This document shows positions 37,687-45,792 of a DNA stretch of 64,000 nucleotides, piece by piece. The DNA is taken from contig CBDCWQ010000019.1 of NCBI GenBank assembly GCA_965223435.1, positions 744,001 to 808,000 on the forward strand, written 5' to 3'. Source of the DNA: CBDCWQ01 sp965223435. Lineage in GTDB: Bacteria > Myxococcota > Kuafuiibacteriia > Kuafuiibacteriales > Kuafuiibacteriaceae. The stretch's first letter is position 1. Each line of letters begins with the position of its first letter. Both the position numbers and the translations under genes were made by a program. The notes beneath the pieces were generated by a model that had not been told where the DNA came from, searched no databases, and saw only the letters and a list, made by a program, of their open reading frames with translations.

Positions 37687-40506
37687 ATGAAAGAAAGTCA
37701 ACATACGCCGCCAAACTGCCTTGCAACGCCCCATCTCCGATCCCCGTCATCCCTGTTCGGGGCGGGTGAGCGGGCAGCGTTGGTCGTGGGTTCGCTATTG
37801 GCCCTGGTCATCGGTTGTAGTGAACCGCTGGATCCGCACGTCAGCGAGGACTCACTGACTCGATTTGGTCCCGCCGCGCGCGTGCTTGAAACTCGGATTT
37901 CAAGCGGTCTGGATGATGCGGAGGAATATATTCCCGCCGGAACCGTGAACCAAACCAGCACGGACCTGGAGATGATTCATGACGCCGATCCCAATGCGGG
38001 CTATGGCGATCAAGTCGTTGGGTTGCGATTTTTGCGCGTGCGCGTCCCCCGGGGCGCCTCCATCTCGCGTGCCTACGTTCAGTTCCAAGTTGATGAAAAA
38101 TCGACGGGCGCCGCGTCGCTGACCATCCATGGAGAAGATACCAGTAACCCGGAAGAATTCAAGCCAGTCTCGAGAAACCTGACCCGCCGGACGAGAACAT
38201 CCGCCAGCGTATCGTGGTCACCGCCAGAATGGCGAACCGTCGGTGCCGCGGGCGCAGATCAACAAACGTCGGATCTATCGTCCATCGTTCAGGAGATCGT
38301 TGACCGGCAGGATTGGTCCAATGGCAATGCGTTGGCGCTCTTCATCAGTGGGTCGGGCAGGCGTACCGCCGAGTCCTTCAACGGAGTTAAATCGGCCGCA
38401 CCGCTGCTCCACATTGAATACGAGCTACCCGCGATGGGTGTTGAGATCGGCATCGCCAACCAATGGGACGACGCTGAAGAAGCCACGGATGGCAGAATCG
38501 TGCACGACAGCACGGATCTTGAAATGGTCCTTGATACCTTTCAGAGTCGAGGTGACCAAATGGTCGGTCTCCGCTTTCAAGTGCCGGTCCCCAAGGGCGC
38601 AACCGTCGTCGAGGCACACATCCAGTTCACGGTCGATGAACGGGACTTCACAGAGACATCACTGACCTTAAGGGGTGAGGCCGTTGACGACGCCGAGCCT
38701 TTCACCAATGCAAAAGGCAACATCACCTCTCGAAGGCACACGGCGGCATCGGTGCCATGGTCACCCCCGGCTTGGCCCACCATTGGTGCCGCTGGTCTAG
38801 ATCAACGGACACCCGATATCGCGAATGTGGTTCAAGAGATCTTGAATCGCCCTGCATGGGTGGAAGGAAACTCAATGGTCATCCTCATCGACGGCCGAGG
38901 CCAGCGCGCAGCGCAGTCCTTCGACAAGAACCCCAATGCCGCCGCCCGGCTGTACATCGCCTACACCGCCGATGATGGCCTCCCTCCCGAGGACGAAACA
39001 CCGCCACCGAGTCAGCCACAAGAGCCCATCACCGAGACCGATCCGAGTCCAACACAGACAGCACCTCTTCCAACAGAGAATGTCTATTATGTCGATCTCA
39101 ACGGCATTGGGGGCCCGAGTTCGGACAGCAATCCAGGAACCATTGATAAGCCCTGGAAAACCGTCCTCAAAGGATTTACCTCCGCGAAGCCCGGCGATAC
39201 GGTTTTGTTTAGAGAGGGAATCTATCGACAAACGAAGCCGATTACGGGCAGTCACTTTTCTCACGATGCGACCGCAGCCAAACGGATCACATTTAGAGGA
39301 TATCCTGGCGAGACGGCAGTGATTACGTCTCTAAAATTGCGTAATAGAACTTCGTACTGGAAACATGAGGGAGGCCAGGTCTATTCGACGCCCCTCACGC
39401 CACAAACATCCTCGACGCCTGCCTGGGCCAGAGTCCCCCACGCCTCCCAAGGCGGCGTTCCCCTCAAGCTCATGACTTTCAGAAATGCAGATGGTACGGC
39501 CTCCGATCTCACCGGCCCCGGACAGTGGGTCAGGAATCTCAAAACATGGAAACTTTATGTCTGGGCCCGGGGCGGCGGAAATCCTGGTCAGTACTTGACG
39601 GAGTTCACAGAATTTCCTACCGGCGGCGTCAATACGATCTCGCTTGAGGAGTCTAGCAATGACGATGACGAAGCAGACTATATCACATTTCAAGACCTCA
39701 CCATCGAAGGCGCTTATTATCCGATCTCTATCGTTACGGACTATGTTCACTTGATCGGCAATACTTTCCGCAACTGCTACGGTGATGCGATCAAGGTGAT
39801 TGGACATCAAAACAACCACTACAATTCAACCCACGGATTGATTGAGGGCAACGATCTCTATCATTTTGGTGAACAAGGCATCGACATCACCGGTGGTGAC
39901 CACTGGATCATCAGAAACAACAAGATTCATGACAATGCCTCCAATCGAGGCGATAGTTCCGGTGGAACGAAGGCCAACGGAATCATCGTCAAAAATAGAG
40001 CCGAACACGTTCTGGTTGAGAACAATGACATCTACAATATCCGCTCATTGTTTGGTGCGATTACGGTGGGTGGAAGCGGCGCAAGAAACGAGCAGCTCGC
40101 CAAAGAAGCAGTCCACGCAATGGTACGCAACAATCGAATTTATAACATAACGGGCCCGTACGCGGTCTTGGTCCAGGGCGCCCACGATAGCGAGTTCTCA
40201 AACAACATTATTGAAAACTCTAGTTTTTCAGAAGCCATTTTCCGGGTCAGGGCAACTCATGACATGCCCATCCAGAAAAACAGGAACAACCGGATCACAG
40301 ACAACCATTTCTACAACAACCGCGTTTCCTCAGGGCATCAGATTGTTTTCTACCAAGATAGCTTTGAGGGTCTTGTTATTGATGGCAACGCACTCGACCC
40401 AGAGAAGACCTATCGCTACCTGGATAGAAAAACCAAGACGCTCGAGCAATTCCAAGCCCTTGGATTTGAACGAAACTACCAGATCAGCTCCGAAAGCCAA
40501 CTTTAA
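37687..40506 (+). CDS. Lipoprotein with two DNRLRE-like domains and a parallel beta-helix
   Basis: A 939-aa surface lipoprotein. ATG 37687 follows GAGGGG at a 6-7 nt spacing, and the signal peptide ends in LALVIGC. Residues about 55-340 contain two tandem copies of a 140-residue beta domain (each with DDAEE..., TDLEM, GDQ.VGLRF, VPRG/VPKGA, Q..VDE) of the DNRLRE carbohydrate-associated type. A Pro/Thr-rich linker leads to a right-handed parallel beta-helix (about 475-930), beginning YVDLNGIGGP...NPGTIDKPWKTV, as in PL9-like pectate lyases. It probably binds or cleaves an acidic polysaccharide. Catalytic residues could not be fixed by eye. Confidence 0.88.
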   Translation: MKESQHTPPNCLATPHLRSPSSLFGAGERAALVVGSLLALVIGCSEPLDPHVSEDSLTRFGPAARVLETRISSGLDDAEEYIPAGTVNQTSTDLEMIHDADPNAGYGDQVVGLRFLRVRVPRGASISRAYVQFQVDEKSTGAASLTIHGEDTSNPEEFKPVSRNLTRRTRTSASVSWSPPEWRTVGAAGADQQTSDLSSIVQEIVDRQDWSNGNALALFISGSGRRTAESFNGVKSAAPLLHIEYELPAMGVEIGIANQWDDAEEATDGRIVHDSTDLEMVLDTFQSRGDQMVGLRFQVPVPKGATVVEAHIQFTVDERDFTETSLTLRGEAVDDAEPFTNAKGNITSRRHTAASVPWSPPAWPTIGAAGLDQRTPDIANVVQEILNRPAWVEGNSMVILIDGRGQRAAQSFDKNPNAAARLYIAYTADDGLPPEDETPPPSQPQEPITETDPSPTQTAPLPTENVYYVDLNGIGGPSSDSNPGTIDKPWKTVLKGFTSAKPGDTVLFREGIYRQTKPITGSHFSHDATAAKRITFRGYPGETAVITSLKLRNRTSYWKHEGGQVYSTPLTPQTSSTPAWARVPHASQGGVPLKLMTFRNADGTASDLTGPGQWVRNLKTWKLYVWARGGGNPGQYLTEFTEFPTGGVNTISLEESSNDDDEADYITFQDLTIEGAYYPISIVTDYVHLIGNTFRNCYGDAIKVIGHQNNHYNSTHGLIEGNDLYHFGEQGIDITGGDHWIIRNNKIHDNASNRGDSSGGTKANGIIVKNRAEHVLVENNDIYNIRSLFGAITVGGSGARNEQLAKEAVHAMVRNNRIYNITGPYAVLVQGAHDSEFSNNIIENSSFSEAIFRVRATHDMPIQKNRNNRITDNHFYNNRVSSGHQIVFYQDSFEGLVIDGNALDPEKTYRYLDRKTKTLEQFQALGFERNYQISSESQL

Positions 40507-40589
40507 CGACCAGAAACAATCCTCACGTTTCTCGGGTTGCTTTTCCTCCCACGTGGGCGCGCACTGCTAAGCCTGGTAGTTCAAAGTCT

Positions 40590-40641
40590 CTAGCACGACT
40601 TGATTGGGGAACTCGATCGTGATCTAAACTTGTCGTGCTAG
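40590..40641. repeat. 10-bp inverted repeat beside the four-helix cassette
   Basis: CTAGCACGAC (40590-40599) and GTCGTGCTAG (40632-40641) form perfect arms around 32 nt. The right arm overlaps the left flanking direct repeat of the cassette. It could be a terminator-like hairpin for the upstream lipoprotein gene or part of an older element end. Confidence 0.6.
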
Positions 40642-40646
40642 TTTAG

Positions 40647-40711
40647 AGCGCATCTCATAACCTCATTTTCCTGGACCTGGACCTGGACCTGGACCTGGAC
40701 TTGGACCTGGA
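40647..40711 (+). repeat. Left terminal inverted repeat of the four-helix cassette
   Basis: A 65-bp arm: a 26-bp unique part starting AGCGCATCTCATAACC, then hexamers GGACCT x4, GGACTT, GGACCT, GGA. It matches the reverse complement of 41072-41142 throughout, except for one fewer GGACCT. Confidence 0.95.
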
Positions 40712-40714
40712 TTC

Positions 40715-41068
40715 CTACCAGCGGGTTCGAGGGGGAAGGCACATCTTGGAGAGAATGCGAACGATCGGGTCGAGTATCTTAACAGCCTCCCGAACCGATG
40801 CTTTGTCGATAAAGCCAAGAGCAAAACAGGCGTCGACAATTACTCCACACTCCATAGCGGAGCCTCTGGCGATTGCGTAGAAGCGTTTTTGGTCCGTTGG
40901 CCTGGTCTTTCCAGAGCCTTCCACGATATTGAGCGGGACAGACAACGACGCTCGCCGGATTTGGTCCGCAAAACTTGCGTAGCCGGGGGGAAATCGATCC
41001 GTGAGCTGCGATGCGAGAGGCAGGAAGGCGATGGCCAACCGGTAGACTTCGAGATTTCGGTAGTTCAT
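40715..41068 (-). CDS. Four-helix bundle protein (23S rRNA intervening-sequence / S23 type)
   Basis: A 117-aa all-helical protein matching the TIGR02436-type four-helix bundle family: it begins NYRNLEVYRLAIAF (family pattern of a leading L-x-V-x-x-x-A) and contains YASFADQIRRASLSVPLNIVEGSGK, RFYAIARGSAMECG and VKILDPIVRILSKM. Members are known from ORFs inside 23S rRNA intervening sequences and as accessory proteins of diversity-generating retroelements; the molecular role is unclear, with nucleic-acid binding proposed. ATG 41068 sits 3 nt from the right inverted-repeat arm and the stop 3 nt from the left arm. No separate Shine-Dalgarno exists; the GGA of the arm would have to serve, so pairing of the arms in mRNA could block translation. 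Confidence 0.88.
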   Translation of the reverse strand: MNYRNLEVYRLAIAFLPLASQLTDRFPPGYASFADQIRRASLSVPLNIVEGSGKTRPTDQKRFYAIARGSAMECGVIVDACFALGFIDKASVREAVKILDPIVRILSKMCLPPRTRW

Positions 41069-41071
41069 GCG

Positions 41072-41142
41072 TCCAGGTCCAAGTCCAGGTCCAGGTCCAG
41101 GTCCAGGTCCAGGTCCAGGAAAATGAGGTTATGAGATGCGCT
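41072..41142 (-). repeat. Right terminal inverted repeat of the four-helix cassette
   Basis: A 71-bp arm: on the minus strand the same 26-bp unique part, GGACCT x5, GGACTT, GGACCT, GGA. The variant GGACTT hexamer occupies the same place from the inner end as in the left arm. Confidence 0.95.
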
Positions 41143-41510
41143 CTACTTTAGTTTAGCCTTGAGTAGTCGAGTAAGAACGCGAACGCAGTCCCACAAAAGC
41201 GTGGAATCAAGAGGCGTGTGGATGTTTGATTCGACGACGGTGCAGTCCATGCGGAGGCGCTCGTTGTTTTCTACCCCTCATTCAAGGGCCTTCCTCGCAA
41301 TCTGATGATGGATTTCCTCAAGGGTTGTGGGCTGGACCGCTTTCATGTTTCTCTGCAAAGTTGACTTTCTTTTACGAGGTCCTTGTGAACCGTGGTCAGA
41401 ACTTCCCCCAGGTCATCGAGAATGGCGCTCATGGCTTGAATTTCTCGGACGTGTTCATGCGAAATGGGTGGTGGCATCAATGGCAACTGTTGGTGTGACT
41501 TGGCTCGCAT
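41143..41510 (-). pseudogene. Decayed DDE transposase fragment
   Basis: On the minus strand, from ATG 41510, the frame begins RAKSHQQLPLMPP and reads HEHVREIQAMSAILDDLGEVL, like the N-terminus of ISNCY/IS5-type DDE transposases, then stops near 41343. In another frame, after a further stop, it continues MDCTVVESNIHTPLDSTL followed by LWDCVRVLTRLL, the family's conserved DTTVVETNIH...DS.LLWD.VRVLTRL block. The frame ends in a TAG exactly at the edge of the inverted-repeat cassette. The catalytic core beyond this point and part of the middle are missing. This is an insertion-sequence remnant, not a working gene. Confidence 0.75.
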
Positions 41511-41798
41511 GGGGATGGGCTTTCTTTTTGGTAGTGAAGGGGGAGTTAACCGAGGCGGAGCCAAAAAACTCATGTTGTCATTCATGGTCGTTTTTCTCTT
41601 GACGGCTTTTTTGCCTCGGACACGCGCTTGTCAGCGACGAATAAGGGGCCCTGCACCATTTTCCATTGTCCTGTTCGTTTTGTTGCGTCCTATCCTCGTT
41701 TTCGCGTTCTCATGGGCCCGCAGAATTGAAGCCTCGGTCGCAACCAAGTCGGCTCAAAAAATAGGCGTGTTAGGCTATCTCCGGCGTTGGAGGAAGTC

Positions 41799-42860
41799 AT
41801 GAGGAAACCGACCCATTTTCAGCAATGGACAGATCAGAACTTGATCGCTGGGCTTCGAACTGCGGTCAAGAAGGAAAAACGTGCGACCGCGGAACTGCTG
41901 GCAACTATGGCCGAGGTCGATCAGCGACAGCTCTATCTTTTGCATGGCCCCAGTCGAAGCATGCACGCCTTTTGTACCCATAAGCTTGCCATGGGCGAAC
42001 ATGAAGCATTCGACAAGATCCGAGCCGCACGGGCTGCCCGTCAATTCCCACAAATCTTGGAGAAGATCGCCAACGGAAAATTGCACGTCACAGGCGTTCG
42101 GGTCCTGGCGCCCGCGTTAACGCACCAGAACTGTGCGAAACTCCTTTCGGAGGCCGAGGGAAAGTCTACCGATGCCTTGAAGGAAATCGTGGCCGCACTG
42201 CGCCCGAAGGCGGATGTCGCCTTGAGCATTCGGAGATTGCCAACACCACCCGCCCATCCCAAGACTCCCAAGCCGATCCGTCCCTCGCAGAAGAACCCTC
42301 AATCTACTCGGTTTGAACCGTCTCCTTCCCGGGAAACACCGGCTCCTGCCATCGCGCCCGCTCAAAAGACCAAACGACCCCATTTCGAACCAACCGCAAG
42401 GGAACGATATGCCTTCCGATTTGCGGCTGGAAAAGCCTTCCGAAACAAGTACGAGGAGGCTCGAGCCCTTTTGAGTCATGCCATTCCCGGTGGGGACCCA
42501 GAATCAATTCTAGAACGAGCGCTGGATCTATTGATCGCAGACACCAAGAAGAAGCGCTTCGGCCTGGGGGCTCGCTCCAAGAAAGCTCAGGAAACTGAAG
42601 AAAACCAGAAACCTGTTTCGCGTACTATTCCGGTCGCCACCCGCAGAGCAATCGCCGAAAGAGATGACTTGCGATGCACATTCGTAGGAGTCGATGGGAC
42701 CCCATGTGGGAGCCAAGCTTTTCTCGAGATTCATCACTGGAAAGATTTTGCTTTGGGGGGCGATCACACCCTTGCCAACACAGGGCTCTTATGCCGAGCC
42801 CACAACCAGTACCTCGCCCATAGAACCTGGGCAAAAGAAGATCCAACAGCAAAGGGATAA
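41799..42860 (+). CDS. HNH endonuclease domain protein
   Basis: A 353-aa protein. ATG 41799 has GGAGGAA a few nt upstream, deciding it over an in-frame TTG at 41787. Residues 1-125 are helical and rich in charged residues (KRATAELLATMAEVDQRQLYL), followed by a Pro/Lys-rich linker (about 150-200). The C-terminal HNH nuclease domain has RDDLRCTFVG, CGSQAFLEIHHWKDFALGGDH, ANTGLLCRAHNQY: the paired His, Asn and final His of a beta-beta-alpha-metal nuclease. This layout recurs as multi-copy accessory genes in deltaproteobacterial genomes. It is expected to cleave DNA; location beside a transposase remnant and the inverted-repeat cassette suggests a mobile or defensive setting. Confidence 0.88.
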   Translation: MRKPTHFQQWTDQNLIAGLRTAVKKEKRATAELLATMAEVDQRQLYLLHGPSRSMHAFCTHKLAMGEHEAFDKIRAARAARQFPQILEKIANGKLHVTGVRVLAPALTHQNCAKLLSEAEGKSTDALKEIVAALRPKADVALSIRRLPTPPAHPKTPKPIRPSQKNPQSTRFEPSPSRETPAPAIAPAQKTKRPHFEPTARERYAFRFAAGKAFRNKYEEARALLSHAIPGGDPESILERALDLLIADTKKKRFGLGARSKKAQETEENQKPVSRTIPVATRRAIAERDDLRCTFVGVDGTPCGSQAFLEIHHWKDFALGGDHTLANTGLLCRAHNQYLAHRTWAKEDPTAKG

Positions 42861-42986
42861 ATGCCGAAAAAAATCAGCGCACACGTAGCAACGTCAAAGG
42901 ACGGCGCGAACAAAAGGCAGAAAAACTTGCTTCGGGGCTTGGCCGAGGCTTTGGAGGGACCTGCCCCACACACGCTAACAGACTGA
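42861..42986 (+). CDS. Possible 41-aa basic protein
   Basis: The ATG follows the HNH stop codon without a gap (TAA ATG). The product is Lys/Arg/Ala-rich (PKKISAHVATSKDGANKRQK) with no recognised family. It could be reached by termination-reinitiation, but may be chance. Confidence 0.3.
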   Translation: MPKKISAHVATSKDGANKRQKNLLRGLAEALEGPAPHTLTD

Positions 42987-43041
42987 AATGATCTCGCTTT
43001 TCGGTTTCGGGGCGGGCTCTAGTTTAGGACTTCGTTGGGGC

Positions 43042-45495
43042 CTACGGTGAGCAATCCGAGGGGCAGTAGGTGCTGCTTTCGCTGAATTCACACACTCCGT
43101 CGCCGCAGTTGTCGAGAATCGTTACCCGCTCGGGGGAGATGACCGGGGCGGAAGTGTAGCCTAGGCCGAGCTGGCCGTAGGCATTGTGGCCCCAGCACCA
43201 GACTGAGCCATCTGTCTTCTGCGCGCAGGCATGGTTGCCTCCGGCGAGTGCGTTTTGTACACCGGTCATCGGTACGCCCCCATCCATTGCTTGTACGGGC
43301 GACGACCTATTCACCGTGGTTCCGTCACCGACCTGTCCTTGGGAGTTGAGCCCCCAGCACCAGAGGCTGTCATCGTCCAATACGGCGCATGTGGTGTAAA
43401 AGCCAGCGGTGATGGCCTTGGCCGGGAGCGGCAGGCCGGTGACTTCCGCCGGGGAGGTCTGGTATGCAGTACTTCCGTTACCCAGGCGTCCATAGCTGCC
43501 GGAGCCCCAGCAAAAGACACGCCCATCGTCAAGCAACGCGCAGGTGTGACCGTAGGTGATGCTGATGTCGATGGCGGGCGAGGCCAAACCGACTTGGGCC
43601 GGCAGGCTTTGGTTGACGGTGCTGCCGATTCCGAGGCGACCTTGGTAGTTTTTGCCCCAGCACCAGACGTTGCCGTCGTTGGTAAGACTGCAGCTGAAAC
43701 CGCTTCCGGCTTGCGTCTTGATGGCACCGGTCAGGTTCAAGACCTCCACCGGCAGCGTAGAACTGGTGGTTGTGCCATTTCCGAGGTTTCCATAGCTGTT
43801 TCGGCCCCAGCAAAAGACCTGCCCATCGGTCCGAGTTGCGCATGCGTGCTCTTTGCCGGATGCGATTTGCGAGATATCGGAGCCCACATCACCAAGGACT
43901 GCCGTCGGGACCAATTGGGACGATGAGGTTGAGCCGTTGCCCACTTGTCCGTAATTGTTCCTGCCCCAGCATGATACCGAACCGTCCGTGTGGCGAGCGC
44001 AAGTGTTTTTGTGGCTGGCGACGATCTGTTGGACGTTGTCCAAGTCAACCGGTGCGGCGCCGACGGGCACTGTGCTGACCCCTCCGTCTCCAATCTGTCC
44101 GCTGGTTCCGTTTCCCCAGCAGAAGCTGCTCCCGTTCACCAGGTTGGCGCACATGTGGTGGGTACCGGTGCTGATGTTGCTTTGCAGCGGCAAGAAAATA
44201 TTGATGACATCGGTGGAGCCTTCTGAGCCACAATTGGTGTAGTTGCCCTCGCTGTCTTGATCGAGGCAAACAAGAGCGCAAGGGCCTTCGTCAACAAAGC
44301 TACACTGTCCACCGGTGCAGATACGTCCCGAGGGGCCGTCGCCTTTCACCGAGCAGCTGTGTACCACGGGGTCGGCCTCAAACATGTTGCCCCAAAAAGC
44401 GCCCTCATGATGCGTGTACGTTCGCCGCTCGGTTGCGGTCGTGGGGATCCCCATGCCGCGCACTGAAAGCTGGACGGTTTTTCGGTGCGGATTGGTGCGT
44501 GATGCGAGGCAGGCCGATACACGGCGTTGGCCGACCGGATCCGCGTCAAAGTCGGAGTTGGTCTTCCAGCTCGGAGCAAGACCGATGCCGCCGTAGTATT
44601 GAATAGTTTCGGTACCGCTTGGATAGAGCTGGTAGGTCACTTCCACGCAGCCCGGGTCGGTGCCACAAGTGCCGCCCGAAGACTCCGGCAATGCGCAGGA
44701 AGCAGAGTATCGATTGAGGTTGTCGGCATAGGCTCTAAAATCTGCATTGAGGGACGCAAGGGTTGCGTCGATGCAGGAATCTACGGCGGCCACGGTTGCA
44801 GGGTCGCCTTGGTTGGTGCCCAATCCTTCTTTGCCGGCGACGTAGAGTTCGTTGCCTTCACAGTCGGTGACAACCCGGCAATCAGGGTCGTTGGCGCAGT
44901 CGATTGCGTCCATGCAGGCGGTGTCGTTTTCTGCGCAGGGCGCCGGCAGCGCACACTGAATAGCAGCGACGTAAACCATCAGTTCTGTCATCGCTTCGCT
45001 TGGATTGGGGGTGGCCGTGCAGGCGTCTCCGGCAAGGACTGTGTCTGAGAGGTTCGATATATCTAGACTGGAAACCGCAAGGTTGCCAAAAAGCATTCCG
45101 TTGCCCCAGCTTCCATTGCCCCAGCTTCCATTGCCCCAGCTTCCGTTACCCCAAGTTCCGTTGCCCCAGGTTCCATTGCCCCAAGTCCCGTTGCCCCAAG
45201 TCCCGTTACCCCAGCTTCCGTTGCCCCAAGTTCCGTTGCCCCAAGTTCCGTTGCCCCATGAACCATTGCCCCAAGTTCCGTTGCCCCACGAACCATTGCC
45301 CCAAGTTCCATTGCCCCAGCTTCCATTGCCCCAGCTTCCGTTACCCCAGCTTCCGTTACCCCAGCTTCCGTTGCCCCATGAACCGTTGTCTGACGAAATG
45401 CTGGAGACATCCGGTGCGCTTTGGGTGTTCGTTCCGGGGCCTTGGCAGGCCATGAGTCCGATGAGTCCGAGAGTGAAATGCGGGCGAATAGTCAT
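43042..45495 (-). CDS. RCC1 seven-blade propeller lipoprotein with WGNG-repeat stalk
   Basis: An 817-aa surface lipoprotein. ATG 45495 gives a lipoprotein signal ending in GLMAC; the frame extends upstream without support. Residues 37-133 are about 19 tandem copies of WGNG(S/T). A Cys-containing middle domain follows (about 140-430). The C-terminal part carries seven RCC1-type blades, each with a C...CWG motif (for example HACAQKTDGSVWCWGHNAYGQLG), which is the number needed for a closed propeller. It ends with a CGDGVCEFSE...YCPSDC motif. Probably a ligand- or protein-binding surface protein. Confidence 0.9.
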   Translation of the reverse strand: MTIRPHFTLGLIGLMACQGPGTNTQSAPDVSSISSDNGSWGNGSWGNGSWGNGSWGNGSWGNGTWGNGSWGNGTWGNGSWGNGTWGNGTWGNGSWGNGTWGNGTWGNGTWGNGTWGNGSWGNGSWGNGSWGNGMLFGNLAVSSLDISNLSDTVLAGDACTATPNPSEAMTELMVYVAAIQCALPAPCAENDTACMDAIDCANDPDCRVVTDCEGNELYVAGKEGLGTNQGDPATVAAVDSCIDATLASLNADFRAYADNLNRYSASCALPESSGGTCGTDPGCVEVTYQLYPSGTETIQYYGGIGLAPSWKTNSDFDADPVGQRRVSACLASRTNPHRKTVQLSVRGMGIPTTATERRTYTHHEGAFWGNMFEADPVVHSCSVKGDGPSGRICTGGQCSFVDEGPCALVCLDQDSEGNYTNCGSEGSTDVINIFLPLQSNISTGTHHMCANLVNGSSFCWGNGTSGQIGDGGVSTVPVGAAPVDLDNVQQIVASHKNTCARHTDGSVSCWGRNNYGQVGNGSTSSSQLVPTAVLGDVGSDISQIASGKEHACATRTDGQVFCWGRNSYGNLGNGTTTSSTLPVEVLNLTGAIKTQAGSGFSCSLTNDGNVWCWGKNYQGRLGIGSTVNQSLPAQVGLASPAIDISITYGHTCALLDDGRVFCWGSGSYGRLGNGSTAYQTSPAEVTGLPLPAKAITAGFYTTCAVLDDDSLWCWGLNSQGQVGDGTTVNRSSPVQAMDGGVPMTGVQNALAGGNHACAQKTDGSVWCWGHNAYGQLGLGYTSAPVISPERVTILDNCGDGVCEFSESSTYCPSDCSP
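45097..45387 (-). repeat. 15-bp coding tandem repeats (WGNGS/T)
   Basis: About 19 in-frame 15-bp units with two main spellings (Ser or Thr variant) encode the Trp/Gly/Asn stalk of the RCC1 lipoprotein. Near-identity of units makes slippage and length variation likely. Confidence 0.95.
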
Positions 45496-45792
45496 GGCTT
45501 CCGATAGATGCACACCCCGTGCCATTTGGCTTCGAGCGACTGACAAACGATAAATCCTGATGACCCAGTCTAAAAGTGGAACACACTGCCGAGCAATGAA
45601 CGGCGGTGCGCCCAGTCTTGGGCACCCAAGCCATCGTGTCGTGCGCTTCCCCTTTTCGAGCACGGGATATCGTGCAGGCTGGGTCGGAACCCAAGAACCC
45701 GGTTCTGTTGATGGCAAACGGGTAAACAAAGGTGCCCTTTTTTGTGCGCTTGCCCTATCAGCCCTGACTTAGGCTCCCTTCCACGCTCCAGT

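Larger units (their letters stand above)
40638..41151. mobile_element. Inverted-repeat cassette carrying a four-helix-bundle gene
   Basis: A compact unit: near-perfect terminal inverted repeats (40647-40711 and 41072-41142) enclose one small gene with 3 nt to spare at each side. It is bounded by a 9-bp direct repeat with one mismatch (CTAGTTTAG 40638-40646; CTACTTTAG 41143-41151). It encodes no transposase. The layout resembles the intervening sequences found in 23S rRNA genes that carry the same protein family, or a non-autonomous transposable unit. Confidence 0.75.

Noticed and set aside
45097..45387. Tandem 15-bp units resembling a repeat array or CRISPR-like locus
   Set aside because: The repeats are contiguous, in frame and encode WGNG(S/T) inside a lipoprotein gene; there are no spacers and no cas genes.
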